Shown here: positions 1-11,400 of the stretch, piece after piece
How the letters are laid out: each line of letters opens with the position of its first letter
Position numbering within the stretch: position 1 is the first letter of the stretch
Source: Cymbidium sinense
Lineage: Eukaryota > Streptophyta > Magnoliopsida > Asparagales > Orchidaceae
Assembly (NCBI GenBank): GCA_021442155.1
Contig: CM038214.1
Location: 49,420,703-49,484,702 of the forward strand
Direction: 5' to 3'
DNA length: 64,000 nucleotides
The notes under the pieces: generated by a model
Seen by the model: the letters and a program-made list of their open reading frames with translations, nothing else
Told to the model about the DNA's origin: nothing
The model's database searches: none
Position numbers and translations under genes: made by a program

Positions 1-1420
1 TTTCTAGGCATTCTTACTATGTTTTTAATTGTCAAATGTGTATTCTGAATTGGATGCCTATGTTTGATGTTAATGAAGAGTCGCATATGTTCCCATTTGG
101 ATTTCTTTACCTGACTTGAGGATTCATATATTTAATCATCAATTTATTTATGCTATTGGGTTGATTTTTGGTCGGCCTTTGCAAGTTGATCAAGCAACAG
201 CCTTCTTTTCAATCGCCTATTATTAGAATTCTTGTAGTGATTGATATTACTAAAAATATCCAAATGAAATTTTGTTGGGTTGAGAAAGGCGATTATTTTA
301 GAAAGTTATTTTGAGAACTTTCCCATTTTTGTAATCATTGTAAGATTCATGGGCATGAAATTTAATGCTTTATTGCTCATCCCTCTCTTAGGAAGAAAAC
401 CACCAGTAAGAATTCAATTGCTTAAAAAACTGATGATTCTCTCAAGTTGGATAATGGAAAATATGCTTTTCAAAATTATGATCTTTTGCAAAACAAAAAT
501 TTTGAATCTTCTGAAAAAGTTTTACCTATTAATGGTTTGTCCAATGCAGAAGGTAATTTTGATGTTTTTCAAAATCTTTTAACTAATAATCATGCTCTAA
601 GTGTTTCTTTAGATTATTTTGTTAATGCGAATACTTTAGAGGCTGTGGTTAATGATTCTAACAATTTGGATGTTGTGCATAAGTCCTTTAATTATGATGG
701 TTCGAGTATTATTGATGTTAACACCATTTCTTCCAATCAGTTCGATGTTGTTTCTCTTTCTCCTATTTCTACTTTAGATCATGGGAAAGTGACTATTTCT
801 TTGCCTTCTTTGATTAACAGTGGTGGTCAAAAAGAAGTTTTTATTTTTTATATTTTAACTTCTAGTCCTGACAATCTTCTTAATATTGGTGATCCTTCTT
901 TAAAAAATAAGATTTAGATACGTGACTCTCATTAATAGTTCTATTTCAATTCAAAATGATGGTTTTCTATGGTGGTAATTCTACTCATAATTTTGGTAAT
1001 ATGCTATGTGTTTCTAAGTGATTTGAATCTTATTTTAATCTCTTACATGAAGATTATATTGAAAATTTGGATTATGCTTGCTTCTTTTATGAATGAAGAT
1101 AGGAGGATACTCTTAGATTTTCTTGGAAGGTAAAAATATTCATAATTGTCTTCTTAATAAAGCTATTTTTGCTCCTTCTTTAACTTCTAATTTTAAATGC
1201 ATATTTCGATTTTCCTTTGTCTAATGTTGTGGATGATTCTAATGCTCTTATTTGAAATTGATAGCTTACGATCCCCATGCCTTTTATAATAATAATCGAT
1301 TCATTTTGGATGGATATTTGTTGGAGAAAGGGCATGGTTATAAAACTATTTATAAGAAGAAAAAGTGTTCAGATTTATGCTCCTCCTCACTTGCTGAGGG
1401 TTACTTATTTTAAAGCTTCA
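1..1420 (+). pseudogene. LINE A: ORF1 (DUF4283 / CCHC-knuckle protein) remnant
   Basis: Broken ORF1 of a plant L1-type LINE, an RNA-binding, nucleocapsid-like protein. From 98 the frame reads WISLPDL, then an IGLIFGRPLQVDQATA-like stretch to about 205, typical of the DUF4283 domain in plant LINE ORF1. The frame then shifts to a segment ending in an SHFCNHCKIHGHE-like zinc knuckle near 318-357, where a stop replaces a residue before the last cysteine. The longest open piece (447-917, 156 codons) is a Ser/Asn/Asp-rich linker without a recognisable domain. Remnants continue to about 1,420. The 5' end lies outside the window. At least three stops and two frameshifts make it non-functional. Family assignment rests on domain order and motif spacing read by eye. 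Confidence 0.75.
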
Positions 1421-2614
1421 TAGAAATAATCTCTCATGTCTTTGGGAGGCTTTTTCTTTTGGCTTGTTTTTTCTTTGTTGGTTGGCTTTTGTTGTGTGTT
1501 TTCTTGCTAGCTGGAGTATTGGCTTCTTGGTTAATTTTCCTCCTTTTGGCTTGGAGTTTCTGGCTTCCTGTGTGTTGGGTTTTTTTGGTGCCCTTTGACT
1601 AGTTGGTTTTATGCTGGTGGCTTTGTTCCTATTGGCTTGTGTTTCTTTGGTTGGTGGTTTTTCTTTCTTTGTTGGTGGTAGGTTGGGCTTTTTGTCCTTG
1701 GTGTGTGGTTTGTCCATTGGTTTGTTGTTTCTCTAGTTATTTATTTTAGCTATTGCTAGCCTTCTTCTTTTTTTTATTGGTTGGTTTGGTTCACTTGCTC
1801 TTTCCTGGGCCTTTTTTCTTGGGTGCTCTATTGTGTGGCTGCTCTGTTGGTTATTTCCTTTCCTTTGGTTCATGTCTTGTTTGCTTTAGATTGGTGTTAT
1901 TATGGGCTTTGTTTGCTTGGTGCCTTTGTGGCATTAGATTGGTGTTGTTGTGGGCTCTATTGGCTTCATCTTTGAGGGCTCTTTTTTTTTTGGACCATGA
2001 GCTTCTTTTCTCCCACTTTTTTAAGAGGTGTTCACATTTGGTTTTCTTGGGATTGCATTATGTTAATTTTATCTATTGGTCTCCGCTCTCTTATTGTTTC
2101 CTTAGCTTCACTTTTTGTTTGGTTGGGTGGCTATTATGATAGGTTTGTATTTTTCTTTCACTAGAATGGCTATGATGATATGATGGATTTTTTCCTTGAC
2201 ATTTTTGGGCTGGTGACTCTACCTGTTTGTAACTCTTCTTTGAATGTGGATACACTTAGGATTTGATGCCTCTCATTATTATGACTATCCTTCTTTTCTC
2301 ATATCTGAGCTTGAGTTTTTTTCTCTTTGATTCTTTTGATCTCCTTCTGGTTGAGATTTCTTCAGGTTGTAGGTTCTTTTTTAGTTGGTCTTTTCTTTTT
2401 CTTGGAGGGAGCTATATAGTCTTACTAATGGTCTCTTCTTTCTTAGATGGCTAGAGTTTTCTTGATGTGTAGGTTTTCCATTTCTTATGGATCTTCATCT
2501 CTTTCGAGGTTCTTTGGAGCTCGGATTCTTCCCCTTTACTACCTTTTGCTAGGCTATCATAATTTTGTCTTTGTTTTTTATTTGTTGCTCTTTTATGTCT
2601 TTATTAACACTACT
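1421..2614 (+). mobile_element. LINE A: T/G-rich 3' region
   Basis: Strongly T/G-rich on this strand, with runs such as TTTGTTGGTTGG. It holds only low-complexity hydrophobic open frames (for example 1,753-2,139, Leu/Phe/Cys/Trp-rich), which I do not regard as genes. It directly follows ORF1; no endonuclease or reverse-transcriptase motif is readable between them. The composition resembles the 53.8-57.1 kb 3' region of LINE C. I interpret it as the LINE 3' region brought next to ORF1 by loss of ORF2. Could also be unrelated low-complexity sequence. Confidence 0.45.
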
Positions 2615-2859
2615 ATTGCTGGTCCCAAGTCCGGATGCAAAAAGTGGAGGGTTGCATTAGGTAGTCGACACCAAAGATAAAATTTGTAAAATAACCATGA
2701 CATGAATCCTTTAAATCATTGTGTTAATGCTAGGGCATCCTAAGCAACTAATTTGAATAAAGTGAAAATGTGCTAGTCACGATTGGTGCCTGTAGTGTTA
2801 AATAAGCAAGGGTTCCCACATGGATGGATGCGGCAAAGAAGTTAGTCCATGAAACTAGA

Positions 2860-3586
2860 ATTAGGTTAGGATCTTGGAATATAGGTACTACGTAAATTAA
2901 TGGAATTAATATTATGGTTCAAAGAAAGACAAATATTTTATGTGTTCAAGAAAATAAATGGGTTTGAGAAGGCCAAGGAGATTGATAGTTTAGGTTTTAA
3001 ACTTTGGTATTCTAAAAGTCGAACTAGAAATGGTGTAGGTGTGATTATAGATAAAGTTTGAAGGATAATGTTATAAGTACTAATAGATGTGAGATAGAAT
3101 TATAGCTTTAAAGATTATTGTTGATACTAAGATTATCAATGTTATAAGTGTCTATGCTCCTCAAGTCCTTTGAGGTAAGCTCAAAAGAAAAATTTTAAAT
3201 GAAATAGAGGGATTAATACAAAAGATACCTCTTGAAGAAAAAAAATTTATTGGGGAGATTTAAATGGACATGTTGGTAGAGTGGTAGAAGATTTTAAAGT
3301 TTTCATGGTGATTATGGATTTGGATGATGAAGAAGGTAGACTATATTAGATTTTGCCTTAGCTTATGATTTTGTAGTTGCTAATAATTTATTTAAAAAAA
3401 ATAGATGAACATATTATTACTTATAAAATGGATCTAGTAAAACAAATTGATTATTTTCCTATAAGAAAAATAGATCGCTTAGATTGTAAGGTTTGTAAGG
3501 TCATTCCAAGTGAAATTTTAAGTACCCAACATCGACTATTAGTTTTAGATTTTAAGATGAAAGGTTTTAAGAGAAAAATAAATTAA
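2860..3586 (+). pseudogene. LINE B endonuclease domain (APE-like) remnant
   Basis: Apurinic-type endonuclease domain that nicks target DNA in LINE integration. Readable in order: LGSWNIG at about 2,864-2,884, QENKWV near 2,950, NGVGVIIDK near 3,033-3,058, VISVYAPQV near 3,144, GDLNGHVGR near 3,257-3,285, and a C-terminal piece at 3,377-3,586 with YKMDLVKQIDYFPIRK and TQHRLLVLDFKMK, matching the domain end. Frames change several times and stops interrupt, so it is dead. Matches are by eye to conserved motif order. Confidence 0.7.
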
Positions 3587-4139
3587 ATTATTGTCCTAGG
3601 ATTAGATGGGGACACTTAAAGAACAAAATAAAATACTTTTAAGAGCAAGCTACAAGAAATTAGAATTTGGGATGCTCATAAGGAAGCTAACGTTAAAAGG
3701 GAAAAATATCAAGTGAAATTAAGCAAGTTTCTAAAGATGTGCTTGGAGAATCAAAAGGAAAAACTTTAATAAGAATAGTTGGTGCTAGAGTCGAGTGTGC
3801 AAGAAAAGATAAGAAATAAGAAGCATTGTTATAAAACTTGGTTTTAGATGTAAAAATAGAATTGGGAAAGATATAAATGTAGAGATTCTAAGAAAGTAAT
3901 ATGTGATGCAAATAATTAAAGTTTTAGTGATTTATACAATATATTAGATACCAAAGAAGGTGAAAGATGTATGTATAAGTTAGCCAACCAAAGAGATAGG
4001 AGAAGTAAAGACATAGTTCAAGTGAGGGTATTAAGGATGAAAATAAAAAGTGCTTTTCTTAGAAAAGATATTGAAAATAGGTGGATGAGGTAGTTTGATA
4101 AACTTTTCAATGAAGGATCTTACGATTGATTTTAGTAAC

Positions 4140-5400
4140 CTTAATACCCTAAACAAAATAGAGAATTTCATTTTTATCGTTGTATTAGTAAATCTTAGTG
4201 AAGCTTTAAAGAAAATGAAATGTCGAAAAGAGGTAGGACGGATAATATTCCAATAGAGTGTGGAAATGTTTAGAGATCAACGAATTTCTTGGCTTACAAA
4301 TCTTTTAATGTTATTTTAAAGACTAAAAGATGATGAGTGGAGAAAGAGTTTGTTGGTTCCTATATTTAAGAATAAAGGTGATGCACAAGAGTGCAAATTG
4401 TAGAGGAATTAAGTTAATGCCATACATTAAAATTATCTGAGAGAGTAATTGAGCATAGCATTTATGTGATACGAAGTTTCACATTTAGTTTCAAGTCGGG
4501 TAGATCTACTATGGATGCTATATTTGTTAAGAGGTTTGATGGAGAAGCAGAGAAAGTAAGAAGGATCTACATATGATATTTATTGATTTAGAGAAAGCTT
4601 ATGATAAAGTCTCAAGAGATGTTCTTTGGAGAGTTCTAGAATAGAAAGGAGTTAATATTGGTTATATTCAAGTCATTAAGGATATGTATAAAGCACTTGT
4701 GTCCAAACACAAGGAGGATTGACATAATATTTTCCTATTTCATTGGATTACATCAAGGATCAACATTAATACCTTATCTTTTACTTAGTTATGGATGTTC
4801 TTACGAGGCATTTACAAGAAGATGTATCTTGGTGTATGCTTTTCATGACATTCTTCTTGTTGATAAGACTAAAGAGGGAGTCCAATAGAAACTTGAATTA
4901 TGGAGGTCAACTTTAGAGTCTAAAGGTTTTCATTTAAGTAGATCTAAAACTAAATATATGGAGTGTAATTTTAGTTGTAGAAGTTTTAGTAGTGTTGTGA
5001 CTTTAGGTGATCAAGTCATTAATAAGAGTGGATCTGATATTTAGGTTCTATTGCTCAAAATGATGGTGAAATAGATGGAGATGTTATTAGTTGAATTCAA
5101 GTTGGATGGTTGAAGTGGAGGTATTCATCTGGCCTATTATGTGATAGAAAAGTTCCACTTAAACTTAAGGAAAATTTTATAAGATGGTGGTAAGACCGCA
5201 ATGACTTATGGTAATGTTAGCTAATAAAAGAGAAGCATAAGACTAAGTTATTAGATGAGGATGCTCAGGATGAGTGGCTTTACTCTGAGATAGAATGCAA
5301 AATGAGTATGTTCAGAAAAGTTGGAGTAGCTGTAGATAAGATTAGAGAGTCACCTTAGATGGTTTGGCCACATAAAGCGTAGTCCGATAACCCAATTAGA
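4140..5400 (+). pseudogene. LINE B reverse transcriptase remnant
   Basis: Reverse transcriptase core. Visible motifs: [17 protein letters not shown] at about 4,578-4,630, IGLHQGSTLIPYLL at about 4,744-4,786, and the catalytic box near 4,838-4,866 (YAFHDILLVD), where the expected FADD has become FHD, so one catalytic aspartate is lost. It continues with [26 protein letters not shown] pieces (4,890-4,970), thumb-like and C-terminal remnants to about 5,400. A 76-codon open piece (4,658-4,888) is part of it. Several stops and frameshifts show it cannot be active. Confidence 0.75.
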
Positions 5401-5594
5401 GAGTAGATGCATTAGATTTGCCTTATGTTAAGAAAGGTAGTGTAGACCTAAAAAGACTTGGTTAAGATGTATAAAAAAATGATCTTAGTATACTTTAATT
5501 AAATGAGAATTTGACACATAATAGACACAATGGAGACTAAGGATTCATGTACCCCACCTAGTGGGATTAAGGCTTGTTGTTGTTGTTGTTTTGA

Positions 5595-5727
5595 TGTATT
5601 AGTTACTAAACTCTTTAGATTTTCCTGTAGCTCATTTGAGCGTAGTTTTTTCTTCTTGAGTTTAGTCTCTAATATGGTCTTCCTATACCTATTTTTCTGA
5701 GCAATAAATTCCTTTCAGTTAAAAAAA
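5595..5727 (+). mobile_element. LINE A 3' end with poly(A) joined to telomeric repeats
   Basis: The interrupted LINE A appears to resume after LINE B. The block contains TGTAGCTCATTTGAGC and GAGTTTA, resembling TGTAGCTCTTTGAGC and GAGTTTA in the last 100 bases of LINE C (about 57,058-57,090), then GAGCAATAAATTCC and an A7 tail (5,721-5,727). Telomere-like CCTAAACCCTAAA starts at once. The AATAAA at 5,703 fits a polyadenylation signal. Tail similarity to LINE C supports a shared family but is short. Confidence 0.5.
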
Positions 5728-7020
5728 TCCTAAACCCTAAATCCTAAACCTTAAACCCTAAACCCTAAACCCTAAACACTAAACCCTAAACCCTAAACCC
5801 TAAACCTAAAACCCTAAAACCCTAAACCATAAAATTTTAAACCCTAAACCCTAAATCCTAAAAACCTAAAAAACCTAAACCTAAACTAAATAAAACCTCA
5901 AAATAAAATAATTAAAAAAACCTAAACTTAAATAAATTAAAATAATAAATTAAAATAAAAGCCTAAGATAAAACCTAAACTTATACCTAAAAATAAAATA
6001 AAAATAAAAATAAAAATAAACTAAAATAAAATAAATATGAACCAAAACTAAATTAAAAAATAAAATAAACCTAAAAAAGCCTAAATAAAATAAAACTAAA
6101 TGTAAAATAAAAATAAAATAAACTGAAAATAAAATAAAATAAAAACCTAAAGCTAAAAATAAATAATAAATAAAACCTATACCCAAAACTAAAAAAAAAC
6201 TAAACCTAAAATAAAAATAAAATAAACAAAATAAAATAAATCTAAACTTAAACATAAATAAAGTAAACTAAAATACACAAAACTTAGATCTAAACCTAAA
6301 ATAAACTAAACTTAAACCTAAACCTAAACTAAATAAAATAAAATAAACCTAAAATAAACCTAAACTTAAACTAAAAATAAAATCTAAAATAAACCTAAAA
6401 TAAAACCTAAAACCTAAACCTAAAAAAATAAAATATAAAATTTAATCCTAAACAAAAGCATAAAAAATAATACCTAAACCAAAAATATAAAATAAAAATA
6501 AAACTCAAATAAAAAGTAAACCTAAACCTAAACATAAAAAATAAACAAAAATAAAAAACCTAAATTGAAATAAAGAAATTTAAAATAAATAAACTAAAAT
6601 AAATAAATATAAAAAATAAACATAAATTGAAACAAGAAATAAAACAAACTAAAAGAAATAATAAATAAATTAAATAAACCAAAACCTACCGGTTTACTTA
6701 ATTTAAAAAAGAAAAATTCTAAACCCTAAATCCTAAGCCCTAAATGCTAAACCTAAACCCTAAAACTAAACCTAAATCTTAAACCATAAACCTACAACAC
6801 TAAACCTACAATCCTAAACCCTAAACCCTAAACCCTAAAGCCTAAAAGCCTTAAACCCTAATGCCTAAAAATACGTAAACCCTGAACCCTAAACCTTAAA
6901 CCCTAAACCCTAAACCCTAAAACCTAAACCCTAAACCCTAACCCTAAACCGTAAACCCTAAAAACATTAACCCTAAAACCCTAAACCCTAACCGACAAAT
7001 GCTTATGAAAGGTGATTTTA
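5728..7020. repeat. Telomere-like array 1, first block (unit 0)
   Basis: Degenerate CCCTAAA heptamers (5,730-5,870) grade into nearly G-free AAATAAAATAAA/CTAAA DNA (about 5,880-6,690). The block closes with a boundary motif, CGGTTTACTTAATTT, at about 6,690, and a new CCCTAAA-rich block (6,718-7,010) follows. Heptamers are mixed with CCTAAA, CTAAA and AATAAA variants. Long minus-strand Phe/Leu/Tyr open frames here are translations of the repeat, not genes. Confidence 0.85.
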
Positions 7021-7832
7021 TGAAAGGTTGTGAAATAGAAAGTCTCTGCCCATGTTCCTTATAAACCTATTGGTGTTGTGGTTTCTCCAAGCAACACCGG
7101 TCTGAATCTTTCATAGACTTCTTTCTTCTAGGTTCTCAAAATCCTAACTTAGATCAGTAAGGGTATTGTTGAATTTATCACACCAGTTAAGTTAATTAAA
7201 AAAGGTGATAAGGTGGGATCCTTAGAGGCTACACTCCTCGCTAAGTTGAGGATTAGGCTATTCTTTTATGGCCTTGTCATCCAGTCTGTGTACGATGATG
7301 GATCGATGTTCAGTCTTGAGACCTCATTAAACATGATCTCATTGAGAAGTTTTCGGTAGGCTTTTCAATGATCACTTCTCTCTAACTAGCCCCCTCTTAT
7401 CCCACCCTTGTTGCAGTGCCCCACATGTTCATCAATGCTTACAAGAATGTCCTTGCCGTCATGATTGCCACTATTTACACATACCTGCAGGCCGAGAAGG
7501 TTAAGGAGTATTTGAAAGATCCTAGTAAATTTGTTGTGGTACATTGCTAATGTTTTACTCCTGCTACTACTCATCTTGTAGTGGGAGAGAAGAAGGAAGA
7601 GCCTCTTGAGGAATCGATGATGATATGGGATTTAACTTGTTATAAGATTTGTTAGCCTTCTATCAAATAAAATTTTATTGTCTCTCAGAGTTAAATTATT
7701 TTGTGAAATACTATTTTTGTGAATTTTTTAATTGCATTTTATTTTATCCTATTTTATTAGTTGTTAGAGGATAAAGTCTTGTTTGATTTGGTAATTTCAT
7801 GTTTGTTATGAAATCATTTGATTTTAAAAAAA
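7021..7832 (+). pseudogene. RPP0: Processed pseudogene of 60S ribosomal stalk protein P0
   Basis: A 5'-truncated, intron-free copy of a P0 mRNA; P0 is the scaffold of the ribosomal stalk that recruits GTPase translation factors. Recognisable in order: a NTGLxxSxTSFF-like segment near 7,100-7,125, [12 protein letters not shown] near 7,185-7,220, [23 protein letters not shown] near 7,240-7,310, [14 protein letters not shown] near 7,420-7,460, [17 protein letters not shown] near 7,490-7,545, and the acidic tail with EEKKEEP and DDMGFNL near 7,585-7,645. A 3'UTR-like stretch follows to an A7 tail (7,826-7,832), then CCCTAAA. Multiple frameshifts and stops. Found only once, inside unit 0 of the array, adding about 0.8 kb between the boundary motif and the GRP copy relative to units 2 and 3. 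Confidence 0.88.
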
Positions 7833-7932
7833 CCCTAAACCCTAAACCCTAAACCTAAACCTAAAGTAACTAAATAAATTAAAAAATAAACCTAAACCCT
7901 TAAACCTAATAAACCTAAACCAAAACCTTAAG
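7833..7932. repeat. Telomere-like spacer with AAAGTAACTAAATAAATT flank
   Basis: A short CCCTAAA stretch between the P0 tail and the first GRP copy. It holds an AAAGTAACTAAATAAATT element (about 7,864-7,881) that recurs upstream of GRP copies at about 12,001, 16,180, 45,719 and 47,048, showing that the GRP copies share their flank. Confidence 0.75.
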
Positions 7933-8419
7933 AATGGAAGAACAATGATGACAGGAACATCACTGTCAACTAGGTTCACTTTAGATCTAGCGGTGGAGGT
8001 GAAGGTCGAGGCGGTAGTTATCGCTGTGGTGGTGGGGGATTTGGAGGTGCTGGTGGATATTGAGGTGGTGGTCGGAGCAGTGGTGATTACGAGGGAGGGA
8101 TGAGCGACAGAGGTTACAGCCATCGTGGTTGTGGAGGGAGAGATCGAGGATTTGATGGTGGATCCCGCTACTCGAGAGGTCGGGGTGATTCTGATGGGAA
8201 CTGGAGAAATTGATGGACGGCCGATCCGAACTACTGCTTATGGAATTGTGTTTTACAGTAGAGACAATTCTAGTTATCTAGGGTTTTTGATTTGCTTTAT
8301 GCGTGCTCAAATTGTTATCTATGTCGTTGCTTGTGCCTTAGAGAACTTGGTGTGTTACTTGGTTGATGAAATTGAAAAGAAGAAATGTTGAATCTGAACT
8401 TGTTCTCTGTAAAAAAAAA
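7933..8419 (+). pseudogene. GRP retropseudogene copy 1 (glycine-rich RNA-binding protein, C-terminal part)
   Basis: Processed fragment of a plant glycine-rich RNA-binding protein mRNA (GRP7/GR-RBP class; RRM plus Gly-rich tail, acting in RNA processing). It starts in the last RRM strand (DDRNITVN), then a tail of GGG, GGY, RSSG and SDRGYS blocks and a SRYSRGRGDSDGNWRN end with its TGA at 8,211-8,213. That terminus fits the family. Only two in-frame stops interrupt it, making this the best preserved of eight copies. The 3'UTR (8,214-8,410) ends in A9 (8,411-8,419) followed by AAACCCTAAA. Open frames on the minus strand (7,842-8,123) and at 8,125-8,391 are shadows. No intron and a poly(A) tail indicate retroposition. 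Confidence 0.88.
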
Positions 8420-11400
8420 TAAAAACCCTAAACCCTAAACTAAAGCATGAACCTTAAACCTAAAACCTAAACCATAAACCCTAAAAGTAATCCTTAAACC
8501 CTAAAAATATAAAATAAAAAAAATAAAAACACCAAACGCTAAACCTTAAACCCTAAAACTAACCATAAACCCTAAACACAACCCACAAACCTAAAACCAA
8601 AAACCATAAACCCCAAAACTCTAAACCCTAAACCCTAAAACCTAAATCCTAAACCTTCCCCAACCCTAAATTGTAAACCCTAAAACCCTAAACTCTAAAA
8701 CCATAAACCCTAAACCCTAGTCCCTAAAATCTAAACCATGAACCCTAAAAACATAAAAACCTAAACCTAACCTAAATAAAAAATAAAAAAAATTGATAAA
8801 ATAAACCTAAACCTAAATAAAATAAAATAAAATAAAACCTAAAACTGAAACCTAACGTAAAGCAAAAAAATAAAAATTAAAGAAAATAAAATAAATAAAA
8901 CCTAAACTAAATTTAAAAATAAAATAAACCTAAGTATAAAAAACCTAAATAAAATAAAAACTGGACATAAAATAAATTTAAAATAAACCTAAAATAAAAT
9001 AAAATAAAAAGTAAATAAAAACCTAAACCTAAAAAAAAAATAAAAAAAAGAAAACCTAAACCCTAAACTAAAAAAAACTAAACCTAAAATAAATAAAAAA
9101 ATAAACAAAATAAAATAAACCTAAACCTAAACTAAAATAAACAAAAAATAAGTAAAACCTAAACCTAAAGCAACATTTAAACCTAAACTAAATAAAATAA
9201 AATAAACTAAAATAAACATAAATCTAAAACTAAAAGTAAAACTTAAAGAAACCTAAAATTAAACCTAAACTTAAACCTAAAGAATAAAAAAAACCTAAAC
9301 ACCTAAAAAATGAAAAATATAACTAAACATCAAAATAAAATTAAAATAAAGATAAACTAAAAATAAACCTAAACCTAAACCTAAACATATAAAACAAACT
9401 AAAATGAAAAACTTAAACTAAAATAAATAAACCTAAAATAAGTAAACTAAACTAAATAAAATTAAAAATAAACCTAAATAAAAATAAAAAAATAAAAAAT
9501 AAAGTAAATATACATTAACCTTTTAGCTTACATAATTTTTAAAAAATAAAAAAATAAAAAAAACCCTAACCCTAAATCTAACCCTACCATAAGACCCCAA
9601 ATCTGAAGACCCTTAACCTAAACCCTAAACCCCCAGGTGAGTACCCTAGGCCCATGAGCCACAGGACCCTGGACCACTGGGACCCTGTGCCTAAACCTAC
9701 TGCACCCTGACCCTAAACCATAAACCCAAGATCTAAACCTACCACCAGGCCTACCCTAGGCCTGCACGGACCCTACTGAGCCCCAGACCATACCCCAGAC
9801 CACTCCCTAAACCCCAACACTAAACTTAAAACCTAAACAAAATAAAACCAAAAATAAAATAAATAAAACCTCAACCTAAATATAATAAAAATTAAATAAA
9901 ACAAAAACTTGACTAAAACAAACCAAACCTAAATCTGAAACTAAACCTAAACCTAAAAATATAATAAAATAAAAAATAAAAACTAAGCTCAAATAAAATA
10001 ATTAAAAATGTAAACTAAACTAAAGAATTAAATAAACATAAAAATAATAAACCTAAATAAAATCAAACCTAAATGTAAAATAAAAATAAAATAAATTAAA
10101 AACTAAATAAAAACCTAAACCTAAAAAATATATGAAAAAATAAATAAATAATATAACTTAAACCGAAAACTAAAAAATACCTAAACCTAAAATAAACAAA
10201 ATAAAATAAATCTAAACTTAAACTAAAATAAATAAAACCTAAACCTAAACCTAAACCTTCAACTAAATAAAATAAACTAAACTAAAAACTAAAACCTAAA
10301 AATAAACCTAAAACAAAAACTTAAAACATAAACCTAAAAAAATAAAATAAAAACCTAAATCCAAACGTAAAAACTAAAAAATAAAACCTAAACCTAAAAA
10401 ATAAAATAAGAATAAAACTAAACGAAAAAATCAACATAAACCTAAACCTAAAGCTAAAAATTATACTAAACTAAAACATTTTAACTATAATAAATAAACC
10501 TGAAATAAATAAATTCAACTAAATAAAAAACCTAAATAAAAATATAAAATAAACTAAATAAACCTAAACCTATCGGTTTACTTAATGTTTTAAAACAAAA
10601 TCTTAAACCCTAAATGCTAAACATTAAATCCTAAACCCTAAACCCTAAATGTACAACCCTAAACCAACAACCATAAACCCTAAACCATAAACCTTAAACA
10701 CTAAACCCTAAATCATAATTTGTGACCCCTAAACCCAACCCTAGATCTTAACCACTTTGATTAACCTTTTTATCCCTAAACCCTGAAAACCCTAATCCCT
10801 ACCCTGAATAGCGTTACCCTACTTAAACCCTAAACCCTAAAACCCTAAACCCTAAAGCCTAAACACTAAATCCTAAACCCCCAGGCCACAACCTAAACCC
10901 TCCCAAAGACCCTAAACACTACCTAAATCCAAGCCTAAACCCTAAAACCTAAAACTAAAATTTAAACTAAATAAACCTAAAAATAAAATAAAATAAAATA
11001 ATTAATAAAAAATAAAATAAAATAAATAAAAACCTAAACTAAACTAAAAATAAAACAAACCTACAAATAAACAAACCTAAACAAAAAACTAAAAAAAAAA
11101 TATAAATAAAATAAACCTAAAATAAAATAAAATAAAAACTAAATAAAAACCTAAAACTAAAAAATAAACTTAAATGTAAAACCTAGAAATAAATAAAAAA
11201 TAAAACCCAAACATAAATTAAAAATAAAAAGTAAACCTTAAATAAAATAAAATAAACTAAATAAAATAAACCTAAACATAAACTAAAATAAACTAAACTA
11301 AAATAAATAAAACCTAAACCTAAACCTAAAATAAACTAATCCTAAATCCTAAATTAAAAAGTAAAATAAATTAAAAGTAAACCTAAACCTAAAAAAACAA

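Larger units (their letters stand above)
2615..5594 (+). mobile_element. LINE B, nested in LINE A, degenerate full-length-like
   Basis: A second LINE, of the common plant endonuclease-RT type. The 5' end is placed at the GGTCCCAAGTCCGGATG leader (2,621) and the 3' end at a (TTG)n tail (about 5,574-5,594) following a GTGGGATTAAGGC motif, typical of this family. About 2.98 kb. Endonuclease begins near 2,860 (LGSWNIG); RT covers roughly 4,140-5,050 and a C-terminal region runs to 5,560. It has many stops and frameshifts. No convincing target-site duplication: the flanks are only loosely similar, so the 5' edge is approximate. Confidence 0.75.

Noticed and set aside
1418..2680. Several open frames in T/G-rich DNA (1,418-1,717 minus; 1,753-2,139, 2,263-2,454, 2,447-2,680 plus)
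   Set aside because: Low-complexity products explained by base composition; no domain.
5950..6255. Minus-strand 101-codon Phe/Leu/Tyr-rich frame, and similar ones at 43,945-44,181 and 44,634-44,816
   Set aside because: Direct translations of G-free A-rich repeat DNA on the opposite strand; no domain, start context or conservation expected.
7386..7574. Minus-strand 62-codon frame
   Set aside because: Antisense of the P0 pseudogene.
7842..8391. Frames at 7,842-8,123 (minus, Thr/Ser-rich) and 8,125-8,391 (plus), plus 12,058-12,312 (minus)
   Set aside because: Out-of-frame or antisense readings of the GRP pseudogene; the in-frame reading gives the recognised Gly-rich protein.
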